Source: Acidimangrovimonas pyrenivorans (GTDB taxonomy: Bacteria; Pseudomonadota; Alphaproteobacteria; Rhodobacterales; Rhodobacteraceae). Taken from it: a stretch of DNA of 64,000 nucleotides. The translations under genes were made by a program, and so were the position numbers. Shown one piece after another: positions 9,867-18,384 of the stretch. Within the stretch, counting starts at the first letter, position 1, and each line of letters starts with the position of its first letter. Location: positions 334,397 to 398,396 of the forward strand of contig NZ_JBHRSK010000007.1 of assembly GCF_042643245.1 (NCBI RefSeq), in the 5' to 3' direction. Under the pieces are notes generated by a model. The model was not told the DNA's origin, made no database searches, and was given only the letters and a program-made list of their open reading frames with translations.

Positions 9867-10364
9867 ATGGCCGAGGCGACATCGCCGCTGCGCCCCACCG
9901 ACGACGAGGCCCGCGCCCTGGCGCGGTCGCTGCTGGCCGGCGCGCGCCACGCCGCCCTGGCCGTCACCGATCCCGAGACCGGCGCGCCCCATGTCAGCCG
10001 GATCGCGCTGGGGCTGACGCCCGAGGGCATTCCGCTGAGCCTGATCTCGACCCTCGCCCGGCATACCCGGGCGCTCGCCGCCGATCCCCGCGCCGCGCTG
10101 CTGGTGGGCGAGCCGGGGCAGAAGGGCGACCCGTTGACCCATCCGCGGCTGTCCGTCTCCGCCCTTGCCCGCTTCGTGCCGCGCGACGGCGCCGAGCATG
10201 CCCGGCTGCGCGCCCATTACCTGGCCGGCCACCCCAAGGCCGGGCTCTACGCCGATTTCGCCGATTTCAGCTTCGTCACCTTCGCGCCGACCGGCGCCGC
10301 GCTCAACGGCGGCTTCGGCAAGGCCTACCGGCTGACGCCGGCGGATCTCGCGCCTGACCAGTAG
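9867..10364 (+). CDS. HugZ-like / pyridoxamine 5'-phosphate oxidase-fold flavoprotein
   Basis: The product has 165 residues. The fold is recognised from the N-terminal pattern LARSLLAGARHAALAVTD followed by GAPHVSRIALGLTPEGIPLSLIS and LARHTRALAADPRAALLVGE, typical of split-barrel FMN-binding proteins of the HugZ group. The C-terminal part ends FSFVTFAPTGAALNGGFGKAYRL, as in heme-utilisation-type members. The substrate is unknown: family members act on heme or use FMN or F420 for small oxidations. ATG at 9867 has an aggagg site at 9856-9861. A longer upstream frame lacks coding character. Confidence 0.75.
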   Translation: MAEATSPLRPTDDEARALARSLLAGARHAALAVTDPETGAPHVSRIALGLTPEGIPLSLISTLARHTRALAADPRAALLVGEPGQKGDPLTHPRLSVSALARFVPRDGAEHARLRAHYLAGHPKAGLYADFADFSFVTFAPTGAALNGGFGKAYRLTPADLAPDQ

Positions 10365-10473
10365 CGCGGCGCCGCTCCGCCACCGGCGCATGGTGCCGAT
10401 CCTGGCCGAGATTGCCCGAAAAGCGGCCCCGTGCGACCATAGCCGACACGGTTATCCAAGATGGGAGGCAAGG

Positions 10474-10866
10474 ATGATCAGGTCCGAAGACATCGCCACG
10501 CTGGCCAAGGACTACACGGCCGCCTGGAATTCCGGGTCGGCGGCGGCCGTCGCGTCGTTCTATGCCGAGGACGGCGAGATCGTCATCAACCGCGGCGCTC
10601 CCTGGAGCGGCCGCGCGCGGGTCGAGGAGATGGCGGCCGGTTTCTACGCCGACGTTCCCGACCTGACCCTGCGCTGCGACGACATCCGCCTGTCCGGCTC
10701 GCACGCGGTCTATGTCTGGACCTTCACCGGCCACGATGCCGGGACCGGCAATCCCCTGACGGTGCGCGGCTGGGAGGAATGGGAGCTTGGCGACGACCTC
10801 GCGGTGATCGCGTCGCGCGGCTGGTTCGATGCCGAGGACTACGCGAGGCAGGCCGCGGGCGGATAG
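10474..10866 (+). CDS. SnoaL/NTF2-like fold protein
   Basis: This 130-residue single-domain protein has an NTF2-like cone fold. The N-terminal helix pattern DIATLAKDYTAAWNSG is followed by VASFYAEDGEIVINRG, characteristic of SnoaL-like cyclase/ketosteroid-isomerase relatives, and WEEWELGDDLAVIASRGWFD closes the sheet. The reaction is unknown and the name is structural. ATG at 10474 has gggagg at 10464-10469. It stands alone between the HugZ-like gene and the beta-helix gene; a 16-base tandem array begins 28 bases after its stop. Confidence 0.65.
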   Translation: MIRSEDIATLAKDYTAAWNSGSAAAVASFYAEDGEIVINRGAPWSGRARVEEMAAGFYADVPDLTLRCDDIRLSGSHAVYVWTFTGHDAGTGNPLTVRGWEEWELGDDLAVIASRGWFDAEDYARQAAGG

Positions 10867-10894
10867 CAGGCCGCGCCGGCCGCGCCCGCCCCCG

Positions 10895-10968
10895 GCGCTT
10901 GCTCAGGCGGGCGCTTGCTCGGGTGGGCGCATGCTCGGGCGGGCGCATGCTCGGGCGGGCGCAAATGC
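10895..10968. repeat. Tandem repeat, 16-base unit, four full copies plus a partial
   Basis: The units are 10895-10910, 10911-10926, 10927-10942 and 10943-10958, with a fifth broken unit to about 10968. The consensus is gcgc(t/a)tgctcgggcgg. The last two units are identical and the first two differ at two positions, which indicates recent slippage expansion. It lies between convergent gene ends, just before a hairpin. There are no spacers, so it is not CRISPR. Confidence 0.85.
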
Positions 10969-10971
10969 AAA

Positions 10972-10995
10972 GGGGCGCCCGAGGGCACCCCTTCC
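10972..10995 (-). terminator. Hairpin at the end of the beta-helix gene
   Basis: The segment ggggcgcccgagggcacccc forms a stem with one G-T pair and a short loop. It lies between convergent genes and could serve either strand. There is no clear T-run. Confidence 0.35.
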
Positions 10996-11024
10996 CGTCC
11001 CGCCTGCCGCCGTTGCCGCCGGGC

Positions 11025-13319
11025 TCACACCGGCGTGTCGCAGCGCACCGTCACCTGCACCCGGCCTTGCGCCGGGTCGGCCCAGTTCAGCGTCACCGCC
11101 CGGCTCTGCGCCCCCTGCTGGACCTTGACATAGGGCATGTCGGTCCGCCGCGCGCCCGAGCCGCCGGTGATCTCGCCCTCGGCCACCACGCCGGTCACCG
11201 TCCGGGCATAGCCGTCGAAGGCCATGTAGCCCTGGGTGTCGATGGTCCAGGTATCCGCGGCGGTGTTCTGGTCGTATTCCAGCGTCACCGGGCTGATCGT
11301 GATCTGGTTGACCGCGTTGTAGCTGTTGCCCTGCACGGTGATGTTGCGGAACCGGCTGTAATTCAGATCGGCGAAGGTGGTATCGACCTGGTCGACCCGG
11401 TCGATGGAACCGTTGAGCGGCTTGAACACGTTGCCTGACATGGTGAAGCCCTGCAGGTAGTGGCCCGTGCCGTAGGGCTTGATCACCATGAAGCGGAAGG
11501 CCGGGTTGACGTTGATGACGGTGAAGATGTTGCCCTCGACCGTCAGCCCGCCGAAGGAATAGCCGCTGGAGAAGTCCGGATTCGCGTCGTATTCGTTGGT
11601 CCACTCGATCGAGCAATCGTCGATGTAATTGCCGGTGATCGTGGTCTTGACATTGGGCTGGCAGAGCACGATCCCGGCCCGGCGCACCCCGTTCAACTCG
11701 TTGTCACCATGGAAGAAATGGTTGCCGAGGATAAGCCCGCCGGTGCCTGCCATGACCGCGAAATGGGCAAAGCGCACGACCCGGTTCAGGCGCAGCTTGA
11801 CGTCGTTGGCATTGGTGTTGAGCACGATCGAGCTGCGGTCCTGCGCCGGCAGCGACTGCTCGTTCGAGATGAACTGGCAGCCGTCGATCATCATCCCCTG
11901 GCAGCCCTCGCCGACCGAGGTGATCGCCCGGTCCCTGGGCCGGTTCACGAAGCAGTCGCCCATCTGGAAGATGAGCCCGTCGGGCGCCAGCATCACCCCG
12001 CTCGCGGCGCCGTTGAGGCGGAAGTCCATGTCGTGGATCTCGAACCGCGACAGGGAGGCGAAGCTGCCAAAGTCGAGCGCGTAGCGGAAGCGGCTGAAGG
12101 TAAAGGTCCGGGTGCCGGCGGCGCCGTAGAGCGGCTGGCTCAGCGTCACCGTGCCGGCGCCGACATTCCTGGCCTTGACATAGACCTCGCGCCCGACCCC
12201 GGTGCCCTGCACCAACGCCCCGACCTCGATCTGCGCGACATTGGCCACCCCGGTCAGCGTGGTCGGCTGCGACGTGCTGTAGGTCGCCTGCGAGGTGACG
12301 GTCGCCGTGTCCCAGGCGGTGCCGTCGACGATGTTGAGCTGGCCGTTGCGCAGCACCCGCCGCAGCGAGAAGCCCTGACCGGTCATCCCGGCCACCGCGG
12401 CGACGTCGATCGGCGCGGTCACGTTGACGCTCAGCCCCTTCATGTCGAGCGTGGTGTGGTCGGTGAAGCTGAACAGCGCCTGCAGCGCCTTCTTCAGGCC
12501 GGTCAGCTCGTCGCCGAACGCGGCCTCGTAGCTGATCAGATCGAAATTGCGGGTCAGCGACAGCACCGCCGTGTCGGGCATGGTGACGGTGCCCTCGAAG
12601 CGGACATCGCTTTCGAAGGTGACGCTCGTGGCCAGGTGATAGATCCCGGCCGAGACCAGGACCGAACGCCCGGCCGCCGCCGCGTCGGCGGCCTCGAAGG
12701 CGGCGCTGTCGTCGGTGCTGCCGTCGCCCCTGGCGCCGTAGTCGCGCACGTCGACCCAGTCCATCAGCTTGCGGGCGAAGACGTCGGTGGCGTCCTCGAT
12801 CACGATGTCGTCGATCCGCACCGTGCCGCCGTTGGCGCCGCTGAGGTCGAGCCCGAAATGGCCGTAGACCGGCACGGTGCCCCAGGCCATGTCGACGCCT
12901 TCGCGGTTGCCGGCGCCGACGATCGCCGTCACCTCGACCACCTCGCCATAGCTGGTCAGCGCCACCGCGGGCCCGGTCTCGGTCAGCCCGGCGACATGGC
13001 TGTCGTCGGCCGCCCCGGCCCAGGCGGCGATCCGCACCGAGGGCAGGTTGCCCGAGATCGCCTTGACCCGCGCGGTGATCCGCAGGTAGAGCCCCGGCCG
13101 CAGCGGCGTCTGGCCCATGTAACGCAGCCGCTGGGTATCGACGGTCTTGACCATCTCGAGGCAGCCGCCGAAATCCTGGTCGGCCGCCACCAGCGCCGCG
13201 TTGGGCTGGTTGGCCCAGCTCGGCGTGCCCGGCGTGCCGTCCTGCTGCGACCAGACATCCAGCCCGTCCGCAAAGGGCGGCGGCATCAGCACCAGCCCGT
13301 CCGTGATCGTGATATCCAT
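11025..13319 (-). CDS. Right-handed beta-helix protein (pectate lyase 3-like), possible virion spike
   Basis: The product has 764 residues and no signal peptide or transmembrane segment. Residues about 1-190 form a carbohydrate-binding-like N-terminal domain (LRPGLYLRITARVKA, GHFGLDLSGANG). WVDVRDYGARGDGSTDDSAA (about 188-207) marks the start of a pectate-lyase-superfamily parallel beta-helix. Repeating rungs rich in N, G and V follow, for example ITGNYIDD, LTVEGNIF and FTMSGNVF. Proteins with this design act as phage tailspikes, glycan hydrolases, or gene-transfer-agent head spikes in Rhodobacterales. The absence of a secretion signal fits a virion-type part, although no phage genes are nearby. 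Ribosome site aggggca lies before ATG 13319. Function is inferred from fold only. Confidence 0.7.
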   Translation of the reverse strand: MDITITDGLVLMPPPFADGLDVWSQQDGTPGTPSWANQPNAALVAADQDFGGCLEMVKTVDTQRLRYMGQTPLRPGLYLRITARVKAISGNLPSVRIAAWAGAADDSHVAGLTETGPAVALTSYGEVVEVTAIVGAGNREGVDMAWGTVPVYGHFGLDLSGANGGTVRIDDIVIEDATDVFARKLMDWVDVRDYGARGDGSTDDSAAFEAADAAAAGRSVLVSAGIYHLATSVTFESDVRFEGTVTMPDTAVLSLTRNFDLISYEAAFGDELTGLKKALQALFSFTDHTTLDMKGLSVNVTAPIDVAAVAGMTGQGFSLRRVLRNGQLNIVDGTAWDTATVTSQATYSTSQPTTLTGVANVAQIEVGALVQGTGVGREVYVKARNVGAGTVTLSQPLYGAAGTRTFTFSRFRYALDFGSFASLSRFEIHDMDFRLNGAASGVMLAPDGLIFQMGDCFVNRPRDRAITSVGEGCQGMMIDGCQFISNEQSLPAQDRSSIVLNTNANDVKLRLNRVVRFAHFAVMAGTGGLILGNHFFHGDNELNGVRRAGIVLCQPNVKTTITGNYIDDCSIEWTNEYDANPDFSSGYSFGGLTVEGNIFTVINVNPAFRFMVIKPYGTGHYLQGFTMSGNVFKPLNGSIDRVDQVDTTFADLNYSRFRNITVQGNSYNAVNQITISPVTLEYDQNTAADTWTIDTQGYMAFDGYARTVTGVVAEGEITGGSGARRTDMPYVKVQQGAQSRAVTLNWADPAQGRVQVTVRCDTPV

Positions 13320-13549
13320 TCCGTGCCCCTTGCTCGCTCGAAAATCCTGATGCCGAGGGGTCGGGAAATGCCGGGCGGGCCCGGTCTGCTGACGCTCTCA
13401 TCTCCGCGCTGCGCCGACCGCCCGGCGCCTAAAGGGCTAGCAAGGCGCGGCTAACGACCGCTTAAGCCGCCGTGCGCAGCCCCGCCGCCATGGACACCGC
13501 CCGTGGATTGCGAAACACTTGGACATCACGACCTGAACGGGAATCGCCG

Positions 13550-14137
13550 ATGGATGCGCCGAATCCCAAAACCGAAGCCTTCTTTCGCGATGCCGTGGCC
13601 TGGCACGACGAACTGTCCGCCTTGCGGTCGATCCTTCGCGCCAGCCCGCTGGTCGAAGACTTCAAGTGGCGGGCGCCCTGTTACACCTACCGGGGCGGCA
13701 ACGTCGCCACCGTCTGGGGCTTGAAGGACTGCTGCACGCTGTCCTTCTTCAAGGGCGCGCTGCTGACCGATCCCGAGGCCCTCCTCGACGCACCCGGCGC
13801 GAACTCACGCTCGATGCGCGTGATCCGGTTCACCGGCCGCGACCAGATCCACGCCATGGAAGACACCCTCCGAACCTATATCGACGCGGCGATCGCGATC
13901 GAGACGGCCGGGCTGAAGGTGAACTTCGCGAAGGACGACCTCGCCTATCCCGAGGAGCTGATCGACCGGCTGGACGGCGCCCCGGAGCTGGCGACGGCCT
14001 TCGCGGCGCTGACGCCGGGCCGGCGCCGGGGCTACCTGCTGCATTTCGCGCAGGCTAAGCGGGCCGCGACCCGGACTTCGCGGATCGACAAGGCTGCCCC
14101 GCGCATCCTTGCAGGCAAAGGCCTGCACGACCGCTGA
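13550..14137 (+). CDS. YdeI/OmdA-family protein (DUF1801 + OmdA domain)
   Basis: The product has 195 residues and two parts. Residues about 1-125 match the DUF1801 pattern with CYTYRGGNVATVWGLKDCC and FFKGALLTDPEALL. The C-terminal ~60 residues read LTPGRRRGYLLHFAQAKRA and then TRTSRIDKAAPRILAGKGLH, the signature of the YdeI/OmpD-associated (bacteriocin-protection-named) domain. The molecular role is not established. ATG at 13550 follows a weak aacggga site. It converges on lysS. Confidence 0.8.
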   Translation: MDAPNPKTEAFFRDAVAWHDELSALRSILRASPLVEDFKWRAPCYTYRGGNVATVWGLKDCCTLSFFKGALLTDPEALLDAPGANSRSMRVIRFTGRDQIHAMEDTLRTYIDAAIAIETAGLKVNFAKDDLAYPEELIDRLDGAPELATAFAALTPGRRRGYLLHFAQAKRAATRTSRIDKAAPRILAGKGLHDR

Positions 14138-14170
14138 GCGGCCACCGCCAACCGGTCGCGATGCCCCTGC

Positions 14171-14207
14171 CCTTTCATCTTCATGCAAATATCCCCGCCG
14201 GAGGCGC
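14171..14207 (+). repeat. Partial copy of family B repeat
   Basis: The stretch beginning cctttcatcttcatgcaaat and running into atccccgccggaggcgcc shares the aaatatccc core with the copies at 6641 and 28961. It is shorter and lacks the gggggc hairpin. It lies between the convergent ends of the YdeI-like gene and lysS. Confidence 0.5.
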
Positions 14208-14244
14208 CGCACCGTCCACCGGCACGCCGCCCCGGCGCGGGCGC

Positions 14245-15825
14245 TCAGCCGGCCAGCTCTCCCGCCAGCGCCTTCTCGATCAGGGCGATGGTCTCGGCGA
14301 CGCCGTAAAGCGCGATGAAGCCGCCGAAGCGCGGGCCCTGGCTCTGGCCCAGCAGCACCTCGTAGAGCGCCTTGAACCAGTCGCGCAGCGGCTCGAAGCC
14401 ATGCTCGCGGCCGACGGCGAAGACGACGCTTTGCAGCTCTTCCGGATCGTGGGTGTCGCCCTCGCCCTTGAGTCGCGCGACGAGGTCCTCCATCGCCGCC
14501 CGCTCCTGGTCGGTCGGCAGCCGGAACTGGCGCTGCGGGGCGACGAAATCGCGGAAGTAGCGCACCGCGAACTCGGCCGCGGCGTCGAGATCGGGGTTGG
14601 TCTCGGGGCTGGCCTCGGGGGCGTAGCGCTTGATGAAGCCCCACAGCCCTTCCTTGTCCTCGGCCGCGGCGACGCTGGCGAGGTTGAGCAGCATGGCGAA
14701 GGGCACGACCATGTGGCTTTGCGGCGGCTTGCCGTTGTGGATATGCCAGACCGGGTTGTTGACCTGCGCCGCCGCGTCCTGGGTCGGGAAGGCGCGCAGC
14801 TGCTGGTGATACTCGTCCACCGCCTTCGGGATCACGTCCCAGGACAGCCGCTTGGCGGTCTTGGGCTTGAGATACATGTAGTAGGACAGCGACTCGGTCG
14901 AGGCATAGGTCAGCCATTCGTCGATGGTCAGGCCGTTGCCCTTCGACTTCGAGATCTTCTCGCCCTTCTCGTCGAGGAACAGCTCGTAGGTGAAGTGCTC
15001 GGGCTTGCGGCCGCCGAGGATCTCGCAGATCCGGTCGTAGATCGGCGTGTTGGTGCTGTGGTCCTTGCCGTACATCTCGAAATCGACGTCCAGCGCCGCC
15101 CAGCGGGCGCCGAAATCGGGCTTCCACTGCAGCTTCACGTTGCCGCCGGTCACCGGCAGCGTCCATTCGCGGCCGTCCTCGTCGTCGAAGGTGACGGTGC
15201 CTTCCTTCGCGTCGACCTTCTTGATCGGGACGTAGAGGACGCGGCCGGTCTCGGGATGGATCGGCAGGAAGATCGAATAGCTCTGCTGGCGCTCCTCGCG
15301 CAAGCTCTTCAGCATCACCGCCATGATGTCGTCGTAACGCTCGGCGGCGCGCAGCAGCACTTCGTCGAACCGGCCCGACTTGTAGAACTCGGTGGCCGAA
15401 TAGAATTCGTATTCGAAGCCGAAGGTGTCGAGGAAGCGGCGCAGCATGGCGTTGTTGTGGTCGCCGAAGCTGTCATATTCCCCGAACGGGTCGGGCACCG
15501 CGGTCAGCGGCTTCTGGATATTGGCCTTCAAGAGATCCTGGTTCGGCACGTTCTCGGGCACCTTGCGCATGCCGTCCATGTCGTCCGAGAAGCAGATCAG
15601 CCGGGTCGGGATGTCCGAGATCAGCTCGAAGGCGCGGCGGATCATCGTCGTCCGCGCGACCTCGCCGAAGGTGCCGATATGCGGCAGGCCCGAGGGGCCG
15701 TAACCGGTCTCGAACAGCACGTGGCCCTTTTCCGGCGGCTTCTTCTCATAACGCTTGAGGATGCGGCGCGCCTCTTCGAACGGCCAGGCTTTCGATTTCA
15801 TCGCGGCGTCGCGGCGTTCCGACAT
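14245..15825 (-). CDS. lysS: Lysyl-tRNA synthetase, class I
   Basis: This 526-residue enzyme charges tRNA-Lys. It is the class I (Rossmann-fold) form found in archaea and in some bacteria, including many alphaproteobacteria, not the usual class II enzyme. The HIGH-type motif is PHIGT (48-52) within GPSGLPHIGTFGE, and the KMSKS-type loop is KISKSKGN. ATG at 15825 has gaggaatg seven bases upstream and gives a normal length; an in-frame start 22 codons earlier is less likely. It diverges from the TerB gene. A class II lysS elsewhere in the genome would make this a duplicate; the window cannot tell. Confidence 0.95.
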   Translation of the reverse strand: MSERRDAAMKSKAWPFEEARRILKRYEKKPPEKGHVLFETGYGPSGLPHIGTFGEVARTTMIRRAFELISDIPTRLICFSDDMDGMRKVPENVPNQDLLKANIQKPLTAVPDPFGEYDSFGDHNNAMLRRFLDTFGFEYEFYSATEFYKSGRFDEVLLRAAERYDDIMAVMLKSLREERQQSYSIFLPIHPETGRVLYVPIKKVDAKEGTVTFDDEDGREWTLPVTGGNVKLQWKPDFGARWAALDVDFEMYGKDHSTNTPIYDRICEILGGRKPEHFTYELFLDEKGEKISKSKGNGLTIDEWLTYASTESLSYYMYLKPKTAKRLSWDVIPKAVDEYHQQLRAFPTQDAAAQVNNPVWHIHNGKPPQSHMVVPFAMLLNLASVAAAEDKEGLWGFIKRYAPEASPETNPDLDAAAEFAVRYFRDFVAPQRQFRLPTDQERAAMEDLVARLKGEGDTHDPEELQSVVFAVGREHGFEPLRDWFKALYEVLLGQSQGPRFGGFIALYGVAETIALIEKALAGELAG

Positions 15826-15970
15826 GTCGCATTCCTCACTGTTGCGTGCGGGCCCCTTGCCCGCGCGGCCCCCGTCTCCTATTGCCCGCACCCTCGCAGG
15901 TCAATATTCTGCGCCGCAACATATGCCAAAGGGCGGCGGCCCGCGGCGCCCGATGCAAAGGACCGGACAG

Positions 15971-16393
15971 ATGAGCTTCGACACCGCCTCGATGACCCCG
16001 CAGGACAGCCTTGTCGCGCTGATGATCGCGGTCTCGGCCTCGGACGAGAATATCCGCACCTCGGAACTGGTGATGATCCAGGGCCTCGTCAATCACCTGC
16101 CGGTCTTCTCGGGCTATGACGGCGATCGGCTGAAACGCATGGGCGAGATCGTCTTCGACCTGTTCGAGGAGGAGGACGGGCTCGACGCGCTGTTCGGGCT
16201 GATCCGCGACGCCCTGCCCGAACGGCTGAACGAGACCGCCTATGCCCTGGCCTGCGATGTCGCCGCCGCCGACGGCCGGCTGCGCGAGACCGAGCTGCGG
16301 CTGCTCGAGGAAATCCGCCACGAACTGAACATCGACCGGCTGCACGCGGCGGCGATCGAACGGGGCGCGCGGGCCAGGTTCATGAAGCTCTGA
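15971..16393 (+). CDS. TerB-family tellurite-resistance-like protein
   Basis: This 140-residue all-helical cytoplasmic protein has the TerB pattern: a first helix pair with LVALMIAVSASDENIRTSELVMIQ, a negatively charged middle, and the repeat-like ALACDVAAADGRLRETELRLLEEIRHEL. The acidic D/E clusters could bind metal ions, as proposed for TerB. ATG at 15971 has an aagga site; an in-frame ATG six codons earlier is possible. The TrkH gene starts 23 bases downstream, so they are probably co-transcribed. No other ter genes are present, so tellurite resistance should not be assumed. Confidence 0.8.
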   Translation: MSFDTASMTPQDSLVALMIAVSASDENIRTSELVMIQGLVNHLPVFSGYDGDRLKRMGEIVFDLFEEEDGLDALFGLIRDALPERLNETAYALACDVAAADGRLRETELRLLEEIRHELNIDRLHAAAIERGARARFMKL

Positions 16394-16416
16394 GACCGGC
16401 GGGCGGGAGAGCAGGG

Positions 16417-17907
16417 ATGCCGATGGAGACCGCCGCGCGCGCGCCCAACGTCACGCTCGACCTGCGCCCGGTGGGATATATCCTCGGGCTGGTGCTGACC
16501 GCGCTCGGCGTGATCATGCTGGCGCCGCTGCTGCTCGACCTCGCCGTCGACAGCGGCAACTGGCGCGCCTTTCTCGAAAGCGCCGGCATCACCGCGCTGT
16601 TCGGCGCCACCACGGCGCTGGCCTGCCGCTCGGGCCATGACGCCAATGACGGCTTCTCGGTGCGCGAAGCCTTCCTGCTGACCACCGGGATCTGGGTCTT
16701 TTCGCCGGTCTTCGGCGCCCTGCCCTTCATGATCGGCGCGCCGCAGGCCGATTTCACCAACGCCTATTTCGAGGCCGTCTCGGGCATCACCACCACCGGC
16801 TCGTCGGTCTTTCCCGGGCTCGACCACCTGCCGCCCGGGGTGCTGCTGTGGCGCGGCATCCTCAACTGGCTGGGCGGGCTCGGCATCGCCTTCGTGGCGA
16901 TGATCTTCCTGCCGGTGATGCGCGTCGGCGGCATGCAGTTCTTCCGCACCGAGGGCTTCGACACGATGGGCAAGGTGCTGCCCCGCGCCACCGACATCGC
17001 CGGCCGGCTGCTGATCTTCTACGTCGCCCTGACCTTGGCCTGCATCGTCACCTACGCCGCCTTCGGCATGACCCTGTTCGACGCGGTGGTCAACGCCTTC
17101 GCCACCATCGCCACCGGCGGTTTCTCGACCTCGGACGCCTCGTTCGGCAAATATGCCGGCCCGGCGGAATATGCCGGCAGCCTGTTCATGATCCTCTCGG
17201 CCCTGCCCTATATCCGTTTCGTCCAGATGATGGGCGGGTCGCACCGGCCGCTGCTGCGCGACCCGCAGGTGCGCACCTTCCTGCGCTGGCTGGGCGGCTC
17301 GGTCGCCATCGTCGTGATCTACCGGCTGATGACCTCGAATGACGGCATCGAGCCGATCATCCGCCAGAGCCTGTTCAACATCACCTCGATCTTCACCGGC
17401 ACCGGCTTCGGCACCGCCAATGTCGAACGCTGGGGGCCCTTCGCCGTCGTCGTCTCCTTCGCCGTCGGCCTGATCGGCGGCTGCAGCTCGTCCAGTTCCG
17501 GCGCCTTCAGCGTCTTCCGCACCCAGATCCTGCTGCTGGCGATCCGGGCCCAGATCCAGAAGGTCCATTCGCCCAGCCGGATGGCGGTGATCCGCTACGA
17601 CGGCCGCGTCGTCGACGACGAGGTGCTCAACCCGCTGATCATGTACCTGACCGGCTATATCGTCACGATCATGGTGCTTTCGATCCTCGTCACCCTGACC
17701 GGGGTCGACCTGGAATCGGCGCTGATGGCGATCTGGACCTCGATCGGCAATATCGGCTACGTCTTCGGCGAGGCGACGGCCCGGACCGGGACGATGGTCG
17801 ACTTCGACACCACCGCGAAATGGCTGATGATCCTGGCGATGCTGATGGGGCGGCTGGGCATGGTCGCCGTCTTCGTGCTGCTGCTGCCGCGGTTCTGGCG
17901 CGCCTGA
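16417..17907 (+). CDS. TrkH-family potassium uptake protein
   Basis: This 496-residue polytopic inner-membrane protein is the ion-conducting subunit of Trk-type potassium transporters. It has about ten hydrophobic segments. The four pore-loop regions are recognisable around ITTTGSSVFP, FATIATGGFSTSD, FTGTGFGTAN and IWTSIGNIGYVFG. Each has the expected filter glycine. It needs a TrkA-type regulator, which is not in the window. Start at 16417 is preceded by gggagagcaggg; a second ATG two codons later is an alternative. Confidence 0.9.
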   Translation: MPMETAARAPNVTLDLRPVGYILGLVLTALGVIMLAPLLLDLAVDSGNWRAFLESAGITALFGATTALACRSGHDANDGFSVREAFLLTTGIWVFSPVFGALPFMIGAPQADFTNAYFEAVSGITTTGSSVFPGLDHLPPGVLLWRGILNWLGGLGIAFVAMIFLPVMRVGGMQFFRTEGFDTMGKVLPRATDIAGRLLIFYVALTLACIVTYAAFGMTLFDAVVNAFATIATGGFSTSDASFGKYAGPAEYAGSLFMILSALPYIRFVQMMGGSHRPLLRDPQVRTFLRWLGGSVAIVVIYRLMTSNDGIEPIIRQSLFNITSIFTGTGFGTANVERWGPFAVVVSFAVGLIGGCSSSSSGAFSVFRTQILLLAIRAQIQKVHSPSRMAVIRYDGRVVDDEVLNPLIMYLTGYIVTIMVLSILVTLTGVDLESALMAIWTSIGNIGYVFGEATARTGTMVDFDTTAKWLMILAMLMGRLGMVAVFVLLLPRFWRA

Positions 17908-18108
17908 GCGGCCCCTCCCCCGCCCCTTTCCCGCGCGCACCGTCCTCCCCGCCCGATCCCGAACCCGTGAACGCGCGCGCCGCGGCGCGTCAGCCTTCTG
18001 ACAGATCCCGGCTGCTATCCCGGTGGCACGGCGTCCCGCCTCGGGCGCCGCCCCAAGACACCCAACCGGCGAGCGAACCTCGCCCACCCAAGCAAACGGA
18101 GTTTCTTC

Positions 18109-18384
18109 ATGAAGCGCACCCTGACCCTCGCCGCGATCGCCCTCGCCATGTCCAGCCCGGCCTTCGCCTCGAGCATGTGCAGCCACGCGCCGAAGTCCAA
18201 GTGGCAGTCCAAGGCGACGCTGACCGCCCAGCTCAAGAAGGACGGCCTCAAGGTCCGCCGGATCAAGACCGAGGGCGGCTGCTACGAGGTCTACGCCACC
18301 AACAGCAAAGGCAAGCGCGTGAACGCCGCCTACAACGCCGAGACGCTGAAGAAGGTCGCCAATGCCGAAGCCGGCGAGGGCTGA
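18109..18384 (+). CDS. Small periplasmic PepSY-like protein
   Basis: The product has 91 residues. A clear Sec signal peptide (about 1-21, ending SSPAFA) is followed by a single PepSY_2-like domain with LTAQLKKDGLKVRRIKTEGG, CYEVYATNSKGKR and YNAETLKKV. Two cysteines (residues 24 and about 63) could form a disulfide. It overlaps the start of the cytochrome b561 gene by 23 bases. PepSY proteins are often encoded beside b561-type cytochromes and are thought to be small periplasmic modulators or ligand binders; the exact job is unknown. Confidence 0.8.
   Translation: MKRTLTLAAIALAMSSPAFASSMCSHAPKSKWQSKATLTAQLKKDGLKVRRIKTEGGCYEVYATNSKGKRVNAAYNAETLKKVANAEAGEG

Noticed and set aside
10895..10968. 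Possible CRISPR array
   Set aside because: The 16-base units are directly adjacent with no spacers and there are no cas genes.
15971..16393. Tellurite resistance operon
   Set aside because: Only a TerB-like gene is present; the rest of a ter cluster is missing and its neighbour is a potassium transporter.
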